Below are positions 41,057-43,172 of a stretch of 43,172 bases of DNA, piece by piece. A program made the position numbers and the translations under genes. Every line of letters starts with the position of its first letter. The first letter of the stretch is position 1. Location of the stretch: NCBI GenBank assembly GCA_964646465.1, contig CAZYEN010000009.1:1-43172 (forward strand), given 5' to 3'. Origin of the DNA: CALRBF01 sp964646465. Its GTDB lineage: Bacteria > Patescibacteriota > Minisyncoccia > SW-4-49-11. The notes under the pieces are model-generated. The model had not been told where the DNA came from, ran no database searches, and saw nothing but the letters and a program-made list of their open reading frames with translations.

Positions 41057-41638
41057 ATGCAAGATATAACTCCAGATCAGATAGAGTTCACAAAACCACA
41101 ATTAATTATACAGCAACAGTTCTTTGACCATCGGGGCAAATTTTTACCTACCCCTACTGACTCTAGATGGATACAAGATAATGTTTCCACCTCCAAAAAG
41201 GGTACTTTCAGAGGAATGCATTTCCAAGTTGGCAATTATTCACAAGCTAAGCTAGTAAGAGTATTATCTGGTAGCGTAATTGATATAATAGTAGATTTAC
41301 GTAATCACACTGACAATAAAAATTATCTTAATGTATATTATTATTATTTAGCTGGATTTGATAATGCCCATAATCACTACTCTCTATATATACCCAGAGG
41401 CTTTGCACATGGGTTTATAGCATTAGAAGATAATACTGTTTTTAACTATCTAGTGGATAATCTCTACGATCCAGAATCAGATCGAACAATCAACTATAAA
41501 AGCTTTCCTTTTATAGTTGAGACTGCCAATAGATTTGGATTTAGTGAAACTGAGCTGTTAATATCTCCAAAAGACCATAATGCACCAATGTTAGAGGATT
41601 GGTTAGAAAAAAAAGAAATAGATACATTTGAATTTTAA
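41057..41638 (+). CDS. rfbC: dTDP-4-dehydrorhamnose 3,5-epimerase (RfbC/RmlC-like)
   Basis: 193-aa cupin-fold epimerase of the dTDP-rhamnose pathway. KGTFRGMHFQ carries the catalytic His; IVDLRNHTD the usual Asp/Arg block; YIPRGFAHGFIALED follows, then the substrate-binding NYLVDNLYDPESDRTINYKS. The family also includes related sugar epimerases, so exact product is not certain. No other rml gene is in the window. It begins 34 bp after tRNA-Lys. Confidence 0.9.
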   Translation: MQDITPDQIEFTKPQLIIQQQFFDHRGKFLPTPTDSRWIQDNVSTSKKGTFRGMHFQVGNYSQAKLVRVLSGSVIDIIVDLRNHTDNKNYLNVYYYYLAGFDNAHNHYSLYIPRGFAHGFIALEDNTVFNYLVDNLYDPESDRTINYKSFPFIVETANRFGFSETELLISPKDHNAPMLEDWLEKKEIDTFEF

Positions 41639-41670
41639 ATATAATAAAAATCTTAACACATAATAATTAC

Positions 41671-41698
41671 TTGTAAAAAAATTGCTTTATGCTATAAT
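41671..41698 (+). promoter_or_regulatory. Promoter of the S1 gene
   Basis: -35 TTGTAA (41671-41676), 16 bp, -10 TATAAT (41693-41698) preceded by TGC (extended -10). The start near 41705 gives an 80-nt leader, the longest among the clear promoters here. The leader has a weak 6-bp hairpin ATTATG/CATAAT at 41729-41748. Confidence 0.6.
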
Positions 41699-41786
41699 TT
41701 ATTTAGATTATTGTGCCTTCATTTTGTAATTATGCAATGCATCATAATATATCGTATTATTAACTAACTTTGGACAGACTATCAAT

Positions 41787-42860
41787 ATGGCAGACAATAT
41801 TAATATAATGGAGGAATTACTCCATAAAAACCCCTTAGACTTACCTGTAGTTGGAGAAGATATACAAGGTAAGGTTTTAGACATCGGAACTAATGCAATG
41901 TATATAGATCTAGGACCCATTGGAACTGGTGTAGTACTAGGTGAAGAGTTGCATGATGGCTTTGGAACTATCAAAACTTTGAAAAAAGGTGATGAAGTTA
42001 CCGCTACTGTACTTACAACCAATACTACTGATGGGTACATTGAATTATCTCTCAGACAAGCTTCTGAAGATAAAGTTTGGGAAGATTTGTTTGCAAAGCA
42101 AGCTTCTGAAGAACCTGTAGATGTCAAAATTATTGATGCTAATAAGGGAGGTCTATTAATCAGCATCAATGGAATTAGTGGATTCTTACCTGTTTCTCAA
42201 TTAGCTTATGATCATTATCCTAGAGTAGATGGTGGAGATAAGACTAAAATTTTAGGTAGACTAAAAGAATATACAGGAGAAACATTCAGAGTAGCTATTA
42301 TTAATGTAAGTAGAGAAGAAAGTAAATTAATTGTTTCTGAAAAAGCTGCTCGTAAGAGTGAAGAGTTAAATCTAGTGAATAGCTATCAAAAAGGAGACAC
42401 TATTGATGGAGAAGTAACTGGAGTTGTAGACTTTGGAGTATTCGTAAAATTTGGTAAAAATGGTCAAAAACTAGAAGGTTTAGTTCATATTTCTGAATTA
42501 TCTTGGCAATTGGTAGAAAATCCTAGAGACTTATACAAGGAAGGAGATAAAGTTCAAGCTCAAGTGATTGAAATTGTTAATGGAAAAGTTTCTTTATCTA
42601 TCAAAGCTTTAACTGAAGATCCTTGGAATACAATTGCTGAGAGATTCTCAGCAGACCAACTCGTAGAAGGACAAGTTGCTAGAATGAATCACTTTGGAAT
42701 ATTCGTACAACTTGATACAGAAGTAAGAGGTTTAGTACATAATTCTGAAATTGAAAAAGATCGCCCTAAATATACTGAATTAAAAGAAGGGACAACCGCT
42801 CAATTCAAAATATTGTCCGTAGACCCGCAAGAGCATAGAATAAGTCTAGCGCTGGCCTAA
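41787..42860 (+). CDS. rpsA: S1 domain-containing RNA-binding protein, ribosomal protein bS1-like
   Basis: 357 aa with four S1 (OB-fold) domains at about 22-95, 108-190, 203-277 and 291-357. Domains 3 and 4 have the clearest S1 signatures: GVVDFGVFVKFG...LEGLVHISELSW and NHFGIFVQLD...RGLVHNSEI. E. coli S1 has six domains; four-domain forms are usual in Gram-positive and CPR genomes. If it is ribosomal S1, it could help load SD-less mRNAs. It is followed 22 bp later by ftsH. Confidence 0.92.
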   Translation: MADNINIMEELLHKNPLDLPVVGEDIQGKVLDIGTNAMYIDLGPIGTGVVLGEELHDGFGTIKTLKKGDEVTATVLTTNTTDGYIELSLRQASEDKVWEDLFAKQASEEPVDVKIIDANKGGLLISINGISGFLPVSQLAYDHYPRVDGGDKTKILGRLKEYTGETFRVAIINVSREESKLIVSEKAARKSEELNLVNSYQKGDTIDGEVTGVVDFGVFVKFGKNGQKLEGLVHISELSWQLVENPRDLYKEGDKVQAQVIEIVNGKVSLSIKALTEDPWNTIAERFSADQLVEGQVARMNHFGIFVQLDTEVRGLVHNSEIEKDRPKYTELKEGTTAQFKILSVDPQEHRISLALA

Positions 42861-42882
42861 ATAAATTAACCTCTATTGCTAT

Positions 42883-43172
42883 ATGAAAAAATTTACCAAA
42901 AACATTCTCTCCGGACTGTTGTCAATTTTGGCTATTATAGTAATATTTGGATATTTAGTTACTCAAAACAATAATAATGTTAGTAAGGTAGCTCTATCTG
43001 ATATAGTACAGGATATTCAAAATGACAATATAAACTCCATAGTAGTTTCTAATAATAATATTAAAGCTACTCTTAAAGATGAAAATATAAAAGAAGCACA
43101 AAAAGAGCCTTCTGGAACATTTATCGAATCCTTACAAGCCTATGGAGTGTCGGAAGAAAAAATTAACAATCT
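42883..43172 (+). CDS. ftsH: ATP-dependent zinc metalloprotease FtsH, N-terminal fragment (runs off the window)
   Basis: 96 codons are visible: MKKFTKNILSGLLSILAIIV opens with a membrane helix (about 8-26), followed by the start of the FtsH external domain (VALSDIVQDIQNDNINSIVV, then FIESLQAYGV). The AAA and protease domains would lie beyond 43172. Identification rests on this N-terminal pattern only. Confidence 0.75.
   Translation, partial: MKKFTKNILSGLLSILAIIVIFGYLVTQNNNNVSKVALSDIVQDIQNDNINSIVVSNNNIKATLKDENIKEAQKEPSGTFIESLQAYGVSEEKINN

Noticed and set aside
41708..42169. 153-aa minus-strand frame opposite the S1 gene
   Set aside because: Serine-rich antisense shadow; the S1 frame is clearly coding.
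1..43172. CRISPR array, prophage or insertion sequence with transposase
   Set aside because: No regularly spaced repeats, phage structural genes or transposase/integrase motifs were found in any gene of the window.

Overview
The window reads as chromosomal DNA from a small-genome bacterium, most likely a member of the Patescibacteria/CPR radiation. It is strongly AT-rich. Genes are packed with 0-20 bp gaps or ATGA overlaps. Start codons almost never carry a Shine-Dalgarno sequence. The gene set is typical of that group: a DUF4012 membrane protein, a type IV pilin fused to an FGE/C-type-lectin-like domain, a four-domain S1 protein, and a two-gene 2-oxoacid:ferredoxin oxidoreductase. UGA acts as stop: four ATGA stop/start overlaps or gene ends depend on it, which argues against the UGA=Gly lineages (Absconditabacteria, Gracilibacteria). 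L1 and L9 are present, which argues against CPR clades known to lack them. I cannot name the phylum with confidence.

Layout. 1-1.2 kb: GT4 glycosyltransferase (-). 1.28-3.3 kb (+): smpB, tmRNA gene, infC-rpmI-rplT and a terminator. 3.35-3.5 kb: a short stand-alone transcription unit with promoter, Shine-Dalgarno and terminator, possibly an unrecognised small RNA. 3.5-6.6 kb (-): TrmB-type regulator, a ComEC-type metallo-beta-lactamase protein and the ComEC membrane channel, whose start codon shares a base with the 3' end of tRNA-Val. 6.7-8.0 kb: trigger factor. 8.1-8.7 kb (+): VKOR. 8.7-17.1 kb (-): operon uvrD-type helicase/nuclease, GT4, DUF4012, murB, PrsW-type protease. 17.2-21.2 kb: nrdA-nrdB with a tandem NrdR-like operator and two DnaA-box-like sites upstream. 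21.4-22.6 kb: rplK-rplA. 22.77-22.90 kb: REP/MITE-like inverted-repeat element. 23-26 kb (-): M50 protease, acylphosphatase, rplI, pyrG. 26.1 kb: rpmB (+). 26.3 kb: SanA-like (-). 27.1-29.6 kb (+): zinc ABC transporter. 29.6-32.2 kb (-): cupin, response regulator, unannotated 53-aa ORF, histidine kinase. 32.5-33.8 kb: pilin-FGE fusion. 34-40.9 kb (-): long operon korAB-like, wecG-like, rpmF, nusB, rnc, HAD phosphatase, uppP, tpiA. 40.95-43.2 kb (+): tRNA-Lys, rfbC, S1 protein and the beginning of ftsH.

How the genes work together. Translation and trans-translation genes (smpB/ssrA, infC, L1, L9, L11, L20, L28, L32, L35, S1), cell-envelope genes (murB, uppP, wecG, rfbC, two GT4 enzymes) and nucleotide genes (nrdAB, pyrG) make up most of the window. 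DNA uptake and surface functions (ComEC pair, type IV pilin) fit an organism that scavenges DNA and attaches to other cells; this last point is inference.

The items most worth a second look are the pilin-FGE protein as a probable diversity-generating-retroelement target, the small basic ORF behind a response-regulator-type direct repeat, the 3.4 kb candidate small RNA, the tRNA-Val/comEC single-base overlap, and widespread SD-less and apparently leaderless starts.
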